This document shows positions 44,002 to 53,140 of a stretch of DNA of 64,000 bases, piece by piece. This stretch comes from Pontibacterium sinense. GTDB lineage: Bacteria; Pseudomonadota; Gammaproteobacteria; Pseudomonadales; Balneatricaceae. The position numbers and the translations under genes were made by a program. The stretch's first letter is position 1; each line of letters starts with the position of its first letter. The stretch covers positions 1 through 64,000 of the forward strand of contig NZ_JADEYS010000020.1 of assembly GCF_015209595.1 (NCBI RefSeq), read 5' to 3'. The notes below the pieces were generated by a model. The model was given only the letters and a program-made list of their open reading frames with translations. It was not told where the DNA came from and made no database searches.

Positions 44002-44472
44002 TCACGCCTGAATCTGCAGGTAGTTACCTAAAAGAGGATCTAACAGCTGACGAGGTGTAGAGTCACAATCACTCGGGATCCACCAGACAGCAACGCTCCC
44101 TGAATGTATGCCATCAAAAAGCCCCACCAACCAGTAATCGTTAGGCTTTATAAGCGAACAATGATCTGTCACGACCAACATATAGCGCATAGTCGCCAGG
44201 TTACTACGCATGGTAATTGTCTGCTCAGACGATACCCGCACCTCAGTGGATTCACGGTGCGGCATCTGATCGACGTACAATGAGAATCCTAGACCCTCTA
44301 GCTGTATGATCACAGCGGGCAGTACATCCGGGTCGGAATGACGGAATAGCAGGTAAATATCCGGACCACTGCTCGCGGGTTCATTATCTGTTGTGCAATC
44401 TACGGGACAACGTAGCTGTTCAGCAACCTGCTGTAGAGAACGGTAACGCTCAGGCCGGACTCCCCTACTCAT
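44002..44472 (-). CDS. Hypothetical protein coupled to the DUF3422 gene
   Basis: A 156-residue soluble protein I do not recognise. It has alternating strands and helices (PDIYLLFRHSDPDVLPAVIIQLEGLGF, then DYWLVGLFDGIHSGSVAVWWIPSD) and no signal peptide or membrane helix. Its ATG lies inside the end of the DUF3422 gene (eight-base overlap ATGAGTAG), so the two are translated together and probably act together. Whether it is widely conserved cannot be judged here. Confidence 0.6.
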   Translation of the reverse strand: MSRGVRPERYRSLQQVAEQLRCPVDCTTDNEPASSGPDIYLLFRHSDPDVLPAVIIQLEGLGFSLYVDQMPHRESTEVRVSSEQTITMRSNLATMRYMLVVTDHCSLIKPNDYWLVGLFDGIHSGSVAVWWIPSDCDSTPRQLLDPLLGNYLQIQA

Positions 44473-45748
44473 CCCGATAACCGCGTACTAGCCTGCGAAC
44501 CATAAACATCACCAGCAGGAGCAAAACCGGTAGCAACATCGTGAGCCCGGTTAACATCAGTTCCAGCGTTTCACCTTCGTGCAGCAAGTTTTTGAGCGCC
44601 AAATCCATCAAGTCATACAGGTAATAGACGACCACCACCACAGACAGGCTTTCCAGCTTGGTTTCCAACCCCATCTTGCGCTTAGAACGCGCGTTAAGGG
44701 CTTCAAGTAACGCTTTGTTCTGCTCTTCAATGTGCAGATTCACTTGTGATTGCACCAGTTCTGTCGCCCGGGCAATACGGCGTGATAGCAGCTCAGTACG
44801 CGCGGCGGCACTGTCACAGGTACGCTGGGCCGGACGTAGATGACGATCCATAAACTCAGCGATCATCTGCCCACCTTCAATGCGCTGTTCACGCAGCTCC
44901 TGGATGCAGCGTTCGACTAACGCAAAATATGCATCACTGGCAGAGAAACGGTTGGCGGTTGCCGCAGAGATCGATTCAACCTTAGCCGCCAGCTCGGTCA
45001 TTTGGCTGAGTACTTCAGACAGATCATCGCCTGATCGCAGAGAGACCTTCGCCAACGTCTGATCCAATACCGTAATTTCAGGCATCAGTTCGCGCGCGGT
45101 GGGGAGCGATAACAATGCCATATGACGGTAGGTTTCCAGTTCACACAGACGCTGTAGCAGGCGTCCGGTTTCCGCCGGTTGCAGTTGGATATCCTTCACC
45201 AGAATAGTCACCCGCTGACGGTCGTTTTCGGTACGAAAGTCGGTCGCGACAATGGCAGAACCGTTCATCACCTGCGACACACAGTACTGGGCACTGGCAA
45301 AGCGTGTTTTGATCGCACTGTTAATGTCCTGACTACACGTACACTGAGCATCACAGGCATGATCAATATGCTCGGCAGCATCGGCCCGTTCACATTGAAT
45401 TTCCAGCTCGACCAACAGCGCACCCGGTAACGAGCGGGTTAACTCATCCATGTGGGTAAACGGCGGGCCATCGTTTAGATGGTAAAGCGTTAAGGTATAA
45501 AACTCGTTGTGTGGCTCGTAACGAATCGCATACTGCTGGTTGGTCACAAAGAGAAAACCACGGTGCTCTTTATCAAACACAAAGCCCAGCACACGGATTG
45601 CGTCCAACACCTCCTGCTCGATTACCGCAGCAGAGACACCATCGAAAAGCACTGCAAAGTGCAATAAGCGTAAAGGTGCAGTAAATGGCTGAAAGGGGCG
45701 GGAGTGGACCTCCGTTAAGAGCTCCTGTCGCTGATGGTAGTTGTACAT
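44465..45748 (-). CDS. DUF3422 family membrane protein
   Basis: A 427-residue protein of the DUF3422 family, starting MYNYHQRQELLTEVHSRPFQPF; the E-V-H-x-R-P motif is the family signature. Long helical and coiled-coil stretches follow, and two hydrophobic helices close to the C-terminus (about 357-377 and 393-413) anchor it in the inner membrane before the final MVRRLVRGYRDE. The frame is open 27 codons further upstream, but the ATG at 45748 has GGAG six bases away and begins at the conserved N-terminus. The function of DUF3422 is unknown. It is coupled to the hypothetical gene downstream. Confidence 0.83.
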   Translation of the reverse strand: MYNYHQRQELLTEVHSRPFQPFTAPLRLLHFAVLFDGVSAAVIEQEVLDAIRVLGFVFDKEHRGFLFVTNQQYAIRYEPHNEFYTLTLYHLNDGPPFTHMDELTRSLPGALLVELEIQCERADAAEHIDHACDAQCTCSQDINSAIKTRFASAQYCVSQVMNGSAIVATDFRTENDRQRVTILVKDIQLQPAETGRLLQRLCELETYRHMALLSLPTARELMPEITVLDQTLAKVSLRSGDDLSEVLSQMTELAAKVESISAATANRFSASDAYFALVERCIQELREQRIEGGQMIAEFMDRHLRPAQRTCDSAAARTELLSRRIARATELVQSQVNLHIEEQNKALLEALNARSKRKMGLETKLESLSVVVVVYYLYDLMDLALKNLLHEGETLELMLTGLTMLLPVLLLLVMFMVRRLVRGYRDE

Positions 45749-45785
45749 AGCGCACTCCAAGCGTAAGACATGGACAACGGAATAA

Positions 45786-45808
45786 AAACGGGGGAACAAC
45801 GTTCCCCC
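45786..45808 (-). terminator. Terminator of the gabD/aminotransferase operon
   Basis: GGGGGAAC-AAC-GTTCCCCC (45790-45808), a perfect eight-pair stem. On the minus strand it is followed by GTTTTTATT. It separates the aminotransferase transcript from the DUF3422 gene. Confidence 0.85.
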
Positions 45809-45973
45809 AAAAGAGTTGGTCGGTGACAACCAAACAACGGAGCAAGAAATTCGTGAGAATTTCTTCAGTACAAGAAAGCACCAGGGTCAATCGGCCAGAT
45901 CATCACTTCTGAACGATTGGGAGGCAAACCACCAGCGCGCCCCTGATAACACGCTGGCGGGTTCAAGCGTGAC

Positions 45974-47335
45974 TTATGCGACCTGCAAATTTTCGCGGGT
46001 AACGTAGTCAAGTGTGTCTTGCAGTGCCAAGCTGAACTTCTCGATAATTTCATCGATCTGCTCAGTGGTCACAATCAGTGGCGGACAGAACGCCAGCGAT
46101 GAACCCGCAACGGCACGGGTAATCATGCCGTGGTTCTGGCACGCCTGCTGTGCGAAGCCGCCAATCGCTCCGCCTGCAAATGCTTCACCGGTCTGCTTGT
46201 TCGCAACAAATTCGACTGCGGCAATCAGACCTTCCCCGCGGATCTCTCCCACCAGCGGGTGATCAGCAAACTCGTGCAGACGACGCTGCATGTAGCGCCC
46301 CATTTCAGCGGCGTGACCAAAGATATTGTCACGCTCGTAGATCTCCAGCGTTTTCAGTGCAACTGCACAGGACACCGGGTGACCCGAGTAAGTGTAACCG
46401 TGACCAAATACGCCCACCTGAGCACTCGGCTCGATCATCGCTTCGTACATATCACCACGAACCACAGACGCACTGATCGGCATGTACGCTGACGACAGCT
46501 GTTTCGCCAGCGTCATCATGTCGGGCTTCTGGATGTTCATGGTGGTCGAACCGAAATCGTTACCGGTACGGCCAAAGCCGGTGATTACTTCGTCCGCCCA
46601 GAACAGGATGTCGTACTTATTCAGGATCGCCTGAACTTTTTCGTAGTACCCCTTAGGCGGCACGATCACACCGCTGGCACCGGTAATCGGTTCAGCAATG
46701 AAGGCGGCGATGGTGTCAGCACCCTCTTTCAGGATCAGCTGTTCTAGGTTGTTGGTAATACGGTCAACAAACTGTTCTTCAGTTTCACCTGGCAATGCAC
46801 CGCGGTAGTAATGCGGCGCATCGGTACGCAGGATACCCAGCGCATCAAATGGCAGATCAAAATGAGTGTGATTCGGCACCAGTCCGGTCAGCGATGCCGC
46901 CGCCACAGTCACCCCGTGGTAGGCACGCTCACGCGCAATGATCTTAAACTTCTCTGGTTTGCCGATGGCATTGAAGTAGTAACGCAGCATTTTTACGTGG
47001 CTGTCGTTCGCATCGCTGCCGGAATTACCGAAGAATACTTTTGCATTCTCAACCGGCACCATCGCATTCAGCTTGTCCGCCAGATCCATACCCACCTGAT
47101 GGGTTTTGCCACCAAACATATGGGAGTAAGACAGCTGTCCCATCTGTTCGTTAACGGTGTCGATCAGCTCACGGTTGTTGTAACCCAGTGAGGTGCACCA
47201 CAATCCTGCCAGTGCTTCGATGTATTCTTTACCGTTATTGTCGTAAACGTATACACCGTCACCGCGTTCCAAAGTCAGAGACTCCGTCGCTTTCAGGTTG
47301 GTTGTTGGATAGATAATTCCGCTCATTTTGTTCAC
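45974..47335 (-). CDS. Class-III (omega) aminotransferase, putrescine/GABA type
   Basis: A 453-residue PLP enzyme of the class-III aminotransferase family. The PLP lysine is K278 in TLAKQLSSAYMPI; FWADEVITGFGRTG (about 245-258) holds the cofactor-binding aspartate; AFIAEPITGASGVIVPP and HGYTYSGHP are also typical. The whole chain resembles Pseudomonas SpuC-like putrescine:pyruvate aminotransferases and relatives that use beta-alanine or GABA. The start is GTG at 47335 with AAGG seven bases upstream; an ATG three codons on is possible. It lies nine bases after the GabD-type gene. It would deaminate putrescine or a gamma-glutamyl intermediate to the aldehyde, or GABA to succinic semialdehyde (inference). 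Confidence 0.9.
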   Translation of the reverse strand: MNKMSGIIYPTTNLKATESLTLERGDGVYVYDNNGKEYIEALAGLWCTSLGYNNRELIDTVNEQMGQLSYSHMFGGKTHQVGMDLADKLNAMVPVENAKVFFGNSGSDANDSHVKMLRYYFNAIGKPEKFKIIARERAYHGVTVAAASLTGLVPNHTHFDLPFDALGILRTDAPHYYRGALPGETEEQFVDRITNNLEQLILKEGADTIAAFIAEPITGASGVIVPPKGYYEKVQAILNKYDILFWADEVITGFGRTGNDFGSTTMNIQKPDMMTLAKQLSSAYMPISASVVRGDMYEAMIEPSAQVGVFGHGYTYSGHPVSCAVALKTLEIYERDNIFGHAAEMGRYMQRRLHEFADHPLVGEIRGEGLIAAVEFVANKQTGEAFAGGAIGGFAQQACQNHGMITRAVAGSSLAFCPPLIVTTEQIDEIIEKFSLALQDTLDYVTRENLQVA

Positions 47336-47344
47336 CGCTTCGCC

Positions 47345-48802
47345 TTACAGGCCGCCCATGCAGATATATTTTGTTTCCAGGTAATCATCCAGACCGTACT
47401 TAGAACCTTCTCGGCCCTGCCCGGATTCTTTTACCCCACCAAACGGGATCACTTCAGAACTGATCGCCGTTTCGTTCACACCCACCATGCCGTAGTCGAC
47501 ACCTTCAGAGACACGCCATACGCGACCCAGATCGTTGGTGTAGATGTATGACGCCAGACCAAATTCAGTGTCGTTCGCCATTGAGATCGCTTCAGCTTCA
47601 CTGCTGAACTTGAAGATGGGTGCAACCGGACCAAAAATCTCTTCTTTAAACAGACGCATCTCGTCGGTCACGTTGGTCAGTACAGTTGGCTCGTAGAAGT
47701 GGGAGCCCTTGTCGCTCACACGACCACCGGTCACAACCGTTGCACCTTCCGCCACGGCGGATTCAACTTTTGCGTGGATATCAGCAACCGCTTTTTCAGT
47801 GATCACCGGACCGTGAGTCGTGCTGTCATCCAGACCGTTACCGATACGGAACTCGTTCACAGCTGCCGTGAATTTCTCCACGAATGCATCATAAATACCG
47901 TCCTGCACCAGAATACGGTTGGCACAGATACAGGTCTGACCCGAGTTGCGGTACTTAGAAACCAGCGCACCGGCAACCGCTTTATCCAGATCCGCATCAT
48001 CAAATACGATCACCGGTGCGTTACCGCCCAGCTCCATAGAGGTACGTTTGACGGTATCCGCACACTGCTTCATCAGCAGCTTGCCAACACCGGTTGATCC
48101 GGTGAATGTCACTTTCTTCACGGTGGTGTTAGAGGTCATCTCACCGCCGACCGCCGGTGCATCGGCACTGGTCAGGACACTGAACAAACCTGCTGGCAGA
48201 CCGGCGCGTTCGCCCAGCTCAGCCAGTGCCAGCGCAGACAATGGCGTTTCTGCTGCAGGCTTCAATACAATTGCACAACCCACCGCCAATGCTGGCGCGA
48301 CTTTGCGGGTGATCATCGCGTTCGGGAAGTTCCACGGCGTGATAGCCGCCACAACACCCACCGGCTGTTTAATCACAATGCTGCGACGATCAGCGGTTGA
48401 AGGCAGTACATCGCCGTATACACGCTTGCCTTCTTCAGCAAACCACTTCAGGAAAGAAGCGCCGTAGCCCACTTCACCGCGGGATTCGAACAGAGGCTTA
48501 CCCTGCTCAGCGGTCATCAGTACCGCCAGATCTTCCTGGCTTTCCAGCATCAGGTTGTACCAGCGTTCCAGAATATCGGAGCGGGATTTCGCTGGCAGTG
48601 CCTGCCACGCAACCATCGCTTTTTCTGCCGCTTCAATTGCGCGTTTGGTCTCTGCTGCGCCAACGCTTGCAACGGTTGCCAGCAACTCACCGGTTGCCGG
48701 GTTATGTACGTCAAAGGTTGCACCGTTGTCACCGGCAACCCATTGTCCATCGATATATGCCTGAGTTTTCAACAGGCCGCTGTCTTTCAACTGAATGCTC
48801 AT
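47345..48802 (-). CDS. gabD: NAD(P)-dependent succinate-semialdehyde dehydrogenase (GabD-like)
   Basis: A 485-residue aldehyde dehydrogenase. The nucleophile is C291 in NSGQTCICANRI and the general base is E257 in SMELGGNAPVIVFDDADL. The N-terminal TPWNFPNAMITRKVAPALAVGCA is typical of GabD. It should oxidise succinic semialdehyde, the product of GABA transamination, to succinate. It heads a two-gene minus-strand operon with the aminotransferase and is divergent from a LysR gene. The 24-base palindrome at 48927 lies between the two starts and is a likely LysR operator. Confidence 0.92.
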   Translation of the reverse strand: MSIQLKDSGLLKTQAYIDGQWVAGDNGATFDVHNPATGELLATVASVGAAETKRAIEAAEKAMVAWQALPAKSRSDILERWYNLMLESQEDLAVLMTAEQGKPLFESRGEVGYGASFLKWFAEEGKRVYGDVLPSTADRRSIVIKQPVGVVAAITPWNFPNAMITRKVAPALAVGCAIVLKPAAETPLSALALAELGERAGLPAGLFSVLTSADAPAVGGEMTSNTTVKKVTFTGSTGVGKLLMKQCADTVKRTSMELGGNAPVIVFDDADLDKAVAGALVSKYRNSGQTCICANRILVQDGIYDAFVEKFTAAVNEFRIGNGLDDSTTHGPVITEKAVADIHAKVESAVAEGATVVTGGRVSDKGSHFYEPTVLTNVTDEMRLFKEEIFGPVAPIFKFSSEAEAISMANDTEFGLASYIYTNDLGRVWRVSEGVDYGMVGVNETAISSEVIPFGGVKESGQGREGSKYGLDDYLETKYICMGGL

Positions 48803-48926
48803 TTTTAGTTATCTCTTTTGTCGTATGAGGTGCCACCACGCCCAGTGGCACCCAATCGGGTAAAGGTCAGCGTTGACTAATTTATAAACCTGACTACCTT
48901 TTGGTAATATAATTATTTGAATGGAA

Positions 48927-48950
48927 TTACATTTGCATATACAAATGTAA
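48927..48950. promoter_or_regulatory. 24-base palindrome between gabD-like and lysR genes
   Basis: TTACATTTG (48927-48935), CATATA, CAAATGTAA (48942-48950), a perfect inverted repeat with nine-base arms. It ends 45 bases before the LysR start and 125 bases from the gabD start. LysR-type proteins commonly bind such sites between divergent genes. Confidence 0.65.
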
Positions 48951-48995
48951 CAGCGATTTATTCAATCTTTAATCGACCTTAAGGGGGAGAAAACA

Positions 48996-49940
48996 ATGGG
49001 GCGTAAAAAAGCAGCTATCTCCGGACAACTCGCCGATGTGGACCTGCGCCTGCTGCGCGTATTTCGTTCTGTTGTAGAAGCCGGCGGTTTTTCAGCGGCC
49101 GAGATTCAGCTCAATCTGGCCAACTCCACCATCTCCAACTACATCGCCGATCTGGAAAAACGGTTGGACATGCGTTTGTGTGAACGTGGGCGGGCGGGGT
49201 TCAGTGTGACCCATCAGGGACAGGCGGTGTACGACGCCACGCTGGAACTGCTCAGCGCGGTGGATCAGTTTCGCAATCGGGTTAACCAATCCCATAACCG
49301 CATTTTCGGACAGCTGCATATCGGTTTTGCCGAACATATGCTTGGCGCGCACAACTCCTCGATTGTCACCGCACTGAACCGGTTTGCCGACAAAGCCCCC
49401 GATGTCCGCGTACAGATCACCACCATGTCATCGGATGATGTCACCACCGCCGTACTGGAGAAACAGGTAGACACCGGCATTACCGTGTTGCCGCATGCGT
49501 TCCCTGAGCTGGATACATTGGCGCTATTTGAGGAGCAGATGCAGCTTTACTGTGGAGCCGGACACCCGCTGTTCGACCGCACCCGGTTGGTCACCAAAGA
49601 AGAACTGCTGGAACACAAGTTTGTTGAATCCCCCCGCCTGATGCCTGGCCGCGAGATCCATCCGGATATGCGTCACTGGAATAAACAAGCCAAAGCCCAT
49701 CATCAGGAAGCACGTGCGACACTGATCCTCAGCGGACACTATCTGGGCTTTTTGCCCACCCATGTGGTCCAGAACTGGGGGCTGGACAAAGACGTTCGCC
49801 CGCTCATGCCCGATGACTATGGCTACAGCAACACCTTTGCCGCCGTCTGGCGGAAGAAACACGCCAATGAAGTGATTATTAATGCCTTTACCCAGTGCTT
49901 GCAGGAAAGCCTGCTGGTGAATCTAAGCAGGAAGATGTAG
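48996..49940 (+). CDS. LysR family transcriptional regulator
   Basis: A 314-residue LysR-type regulator with the helix-turn-helix in VEAGGFSAAEIQLNLANSTISNYIADLEKRLDM (about 25-60), preceded by a 15-residue basic leader, and an effector domain after about residue 95. GGGGGAG lies six bases before the ATG. It is divergent from gabD/aminotransferase and just upstream of the first PuuB-like gene. It is the best candidate regulator of GABA/polyamine catabolism here. Confidence 0.9.
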   Translation: MGRKKAAISGQLADVDLRLLRVFRSVVEAGGFSAAEIQLNLANSTISNYIADLEKRLDMRLCERGRAGFSVTHQGQAVYDATLELLSAVDQFRNRVNQSHNRIFGQLHIGFAEHMLGAHNSSIVTALNRFADKAPDVRVQITTMSSDDVTTAVLEKQVDTGITVLPHAFPELDTLALFEEQMQLYCGAGHPLFDRTRLVTKEELLEHKFVESPRLMPGREIHPDMRHWNKQAKAHHQEARATLILSGHYLGFLPTHVVQNWGLDKDVRPLMPDDYGYSNTFAAVWRKKHANEVIINAFTQCLQESLLVNLSRKM

Positions 49941-49980
49941 AAATCAGGTATAGAAGGAAAAGCAGACAACGTTCAAAAAT

Positions 49981-49996
49981 ATACCCTACTGGGTAT
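49981..49996. promoter_or_regulatory. ATACCC-N4-GGGTAT palindrome before the first puuB-like gene
   Basis: ATACCC (49981-49986), TACT, GGGTAT (49991-49996), about 130 bases before the PuuB-like start. The same arms and spacing recur at 54735-54750 before a cyclic-nucleotide-binding gene. A candidate operator. Confidence 0.5.
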
Positions 49997-50124
49997 ATCG
50001 CGTTCACAACGGTGAGACGTATCTTTGATAGGACAGGAGATAGTCTGGCGGTTCCCACCAGCGCTGTCGCTACGAACAAGACAACCGACCCCACATGTCG
50101 GTTCGTATAATAATGAGAACGATT

Positions 50125-51408
50125 ATGTCTGCACCTTCACACACAACCTCTTATTACGCAGCGTCTGCGAACGACAAAAACCTGCGCCCAGCGCTGCAGG
50201 GCCAGGTAGAAGCTGATATCTGCGTTATCGGCGCGGGTTATACCGGCCTGTCCACCGCACTTCATCTGGCAGAAAGTGGTTTTAAAGTCGTCGTGCTGGA
50301 AGCGACCCGCATCGGCTTTGGCGCATCCGGCCGCAACGGTGGTCAGATCGTACACAGCTACAGCCGTGATATTGATTTCATCGAAAAACACTACGGTGAC
50401 AAAGCCGGCGCTGAAATGGGCAAAATGGCCTTCGAAGGCGGCAAGATCATCCGCCGCTTCGTAGACCAGTACAACATCCAATGTGATCTGAAAGACGGTG
50501 GCATCTTTGCAGCCTGCAACGGCAAGCAGATGCGCGAACTGGAAAGTAAAAAAGCACTGTGGGAGACCCACGGCCATAACAATCTGGAGCTGCTCTCTGA
50601 CACTGATATCCAGAAATACGTGGGTACTACGCGCTACAAAGGTGCCCTGCTAGACAAGTCAGGCGGCCACTTTCATCCATTGAATCTAGTACTGGGTGAA
50701 GCCGCTGCATTGGAATCCCTGGGTGGCGTCATCTATGAAGACTCCCCGGTGACGCGTGTTGAAGAAGGTGCAAAAGCAAAGGTACACACCGAAAACGGCT
50801 CTGTCAGCGCAAACTTTGTGGTTGTTGCCGGTAATGCCTATCTGGGTGGTTTGATCCCTAAACTGCAGGCGAAAACGATGCCCTGTGGTACGCAGGTGAT
50901 CACCACTGAACCGCTAAGCGAAGCACAGCAAAAAGCACTGCTGCCTAATGGCCAGTGTGTTGAAGATTGCAACTACCTGCTGGATTACTTCCGCCTGTCT
51001 GGCGACGGCCGTCTGATCTACGGTGGCGGCGTGACTTACGGTGCGCGCGAGCCGGATAAGATCGAATCCCTGATCGTACCGAAGATGCTGAAAACGTTCC
51101 CGGAGCTAAAAGGCGTGAAGATCGACTACGCATGGACCGGTAACTTCCTGCTGACGCTGATGCGTTTGCCGCAGTTCGGACGTGTGAGCAACAACATCTA
51201 CTACGCACAGGGATACAGCGGTCACGGTGTGACCTGCTCCCATCTGGCAGGTAAAGTGTTGTCCGATGCGATTCAGGGACAAGCGGAACGTTACGACGTA
51301 TTTGCGGGTCTGCCGCAATATCCTTTCCCGGGTGGTCGAACCTTCCGTATCCCGTACACTGCAATGGGTGCATGGTACTACACCCTGCGTGACAAGCTGG
51401 GCATCTGA
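50125..51408 (+). CDS. FAD-dependent gamma-glutamylputrescine oxidase-like protein (PuuB-like)
   Basis: A 427-residue DAO-family flavoprotein. The FAD motif is VIGAGYTGLSTALHLAE (about 34-50), and GFGASGRNGGQIVHSYSRD (about 70-88) and the C-terminal YAQGYSGHGVTCSHLAGKV are typical of PuuB. It should oxidise gamma-glutamylputrescine to the aldehyde with H2O2 release. The longer frame starts at 50095, but ATG 50125 begins at MSAPSHTTSYYAAS, the usual family N-terminus, and I use it. A palindrome lies upstream, and an NhaC antiporter follows after a hairpin. A second PuuB-like gene lies at 56031. Confidence 0.87.
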   Translation: MSAPSHTTSYYAASANDKNLRPALQGQVEADICVIGAGYTGLSTALHLAESGFKVVVLEATRIGFGASGRNGGQIVHSYSRDIDFIEKHYGDKAGAEMGKMAFEGGKIIRRFVDQYNIQCDLKDGGIFAACNGKQMRELESKKALWETHGHNNLELLSDTDIQKYVGTTRYKGALLDKSGGHFHPLNLVLGEAAALESLGGVIYEDSPVTRVEEGAKAKVHTENGSVSANFVVVAGNAYLGGLIPKLQAKTMPCGTQVITTEPLSEAQQKALLPNGQCVEDCNYLLDYFRLSGDGRLIYGGGVTYGAREPDKIESLIVPKMLKTFPELKGVKIDYAWTGNFLLTLMRLPQFGRVSNNIYYAQGYSGHGVTCSHLAGKVLSDAIQGQAERYDVFAGLPQYPFPGGRTFRIPYTAMGAWYYTLRDKLGI

Positions 51409-51441
51409 ACCGGGATGTTCTGACCCAGCCCCTGTTTCACC

Positions 51442-51471
51442 GCCCGGCGTGAGGCCCATCGCACGCCGGGC
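51442..51471 (+). terminator. Hairpin after the first puuB-like gene
   Basis: GCCCGGCGTG (51442-51451) and CACGCCGGGC (51462-51471) form a perfect ten-pair GC-rich stem with a ten-base loop. No T run follows directly, so it may be an mRNA end or a partial terminator before the NhaC gene. Confidence 0.6.
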
Positions 51472-51519
51472 CGGACTTAAAAATAAATCGACATAAGAAC
51501 TATAAGTTAAGGTCTATTC

Positions 51520-53022
51520 ATGAGTACGAATGTTGCAGAACCAAGCACTGCACAGCTGGCTAACGCTCAGCGGGGTGTTAATCAACCAACCCGGTGGTTG
51601 TTGTTTTTCGCCGCGATCATGGCCGGTTTCGCCTACCTGTCTACCCAACACGTAGACGGCGAATCCTACGGCTTTTACAGCCTGCTGCCTGCACTGCTGA
51701 TCCTCGTCGTTGCAGTGATCACCAAGAAACCTCTGGAATCCATCTTCGCCGGTATCATTGCCGGTCTGCTGTTGCTTGACCCCACCAATCTTGTGACGGG
51801 TCTGGGCGACATCTCCATGAGCGTGGTGATGGACGAAACCATCGCCTGGATCGTTCTGGTGTGCGGCATGATGGGTGGCCTGATCAACATGCTGGAACGT
51901 GGCGGCAGTGTCCTGAGCTTTGGCGAACTGCTGGCCCGTCGCATCAAAACCAAACGCGGCACCATGCTAACCACCTGCTTTCTGGGCCTGATGGTTTTCA
52001 TCGATGATTACCTGAACTCGCTAGCCGTCTCCGCGTCCATGAAGAACCTGACGGACCGCTACAAGATCTCCCGTGAGAAGCTGTCCTTTCTGGTCGACTC
52101 CACCGCAGCACCTGTCTGCATTCTGGTGCCGGTATCCACGTGGGCGGTTTACTTTGCAGCCCTGCTGGAAGAGAACGGCGCAACTGGTGAAGGTCAGGGT
52201 ATGTCCCTGTATATCGAAGCGATCCCTTACATGGCCTACGGCTGGATCGCTCTGATGGTCGTGTTCCTTGTTGCTGCGGGTATTCTGGGCGACTTCGGCG
52301 CGATGAAACATGCCGAAAAACGCGCACAGGCAGGCCAGCCAATTCCGCCGGGCACGGTACAGGACGGTTTCGACGTTTCCGGTATGAAAAAGACCTCTCC
52401 ACTCGTCGGCCTGATGAACTTCTTGCTGCCAATGGCGGTATTGGTTGCGGCAAGCGTGTACTACGAGATCGATCTGCTGCTGGGCGCACTGGTCGCTTCT
52501 ATGTTCACCATGGTGCTGTACTTCTGGCAGAGCCTGCTGAACTTTGGTCAGCTGGTTGATTCCATGCTGGACGGTTTCAAAGTGATGTTGCATCCGATTG
52601 CAGTGGTGTGTGCCGGCTTCATGCTAAAAGACGTCAACGATCAGTTGGGCATGACCCCTTACATCATCGACTCCCTGACACCATACCTGTCGAAAGAGCT
52701 GTTACCGGCATTGGTATTCGCAGCCATGGCGGCGGTGGTGTTTGCCACCGGTTCCAGCTGGGGTGTATTCGTGGTCTCCCTGCCGATTGTTATCCCGATG
52801 GCACTGGCGCTGGATATGTCTATGCCGCTGACCGTCGGCGCGCTGCTGTCCGCGTCTGCCTTTGGTAGCCATGCCTGCTTCTTCAGTGACTCCACCGTGC
52901 TGTCTGCACAAGGCTCCGGCTGTACCCCAATGCAGCACGCACTGACACAGATCCCGTACGCACTGATCGGTGCGGCATTCACGTTTGTCACGCTGATCGT
53001 TATGGGCTTCGCCATGGCGTAA
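51520..53022 (+). CDS. NhaC family Na+/H+ antiporter-like transporter
   Basis: A 500-residue inner-membrane protein of the NhaC family, about 12-14 helices. Conserved elements are LGLMVFIDDYLNSLAVSASMK, DSTAAPVCILVPVSTWAVYF and FGSHACFFSDSTVLSAQGSG. Family members exchange Na+ for H+ or carry arginine/ornithine- or amine-like substrates. AAGG lies seven bases before the ATG. Its place inside a polyamine region suggests it moves a polyamine-pathway compound or restores ion balance (inference). Confidence 0.87.
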   Translation: MSTNVAEPSTAQLANAQRGVNQPTRWLLFFAAIMAGFAYLSTQHVDGESYGFYSLLPALLILVVAVITKKPLESIFAGIIAGLLLLDPTNLVTGLGDISMSVVMDETIAWIVLVCGMMGGLINMLERGGSVLSFGELLARRIKTKRGTMLTTCFLGLMVFIDDYLNSLAVSASMKNLTDRYKISREKLSFLVDSTAAPVCILVPVSTWAVYFAALLEENGATGEGQGMSLYIEAIPYMAYGWIALMVVFLVAAGILGDFGAMKHAEKRAQAGQPIPPGTVQDGFDVSGMKKTSPLVGLMNFLLPMAVLVAASVYYEIDLLLGALVASMFTMVLYFWQSLLNFGQLVDSMLDGFKVMLHPIAVVCAGFMLKDVNDQLGMTPYIIDSLTPYLSKELLPALVFAAMAAVVFATGSSWGVFVVSLPIVIPMALALDMSMPLTVGALLSASAFGSHACFFSDSTVLSAQGSGCTPMQHALTQIPYALIGAAFTFVTLIVMGFAMA

Positions 53023-53140
53023 CGCTTCGTCCGATCAGCGCGGCAACGCGCGCTCAAACGCCTCCAATGTTTCTGGTGTCCCCCAAGCACCAACAACATC
53101 GGGGGCGTTTTCATTTTTAACCCGCCCATCGAGACCCACA

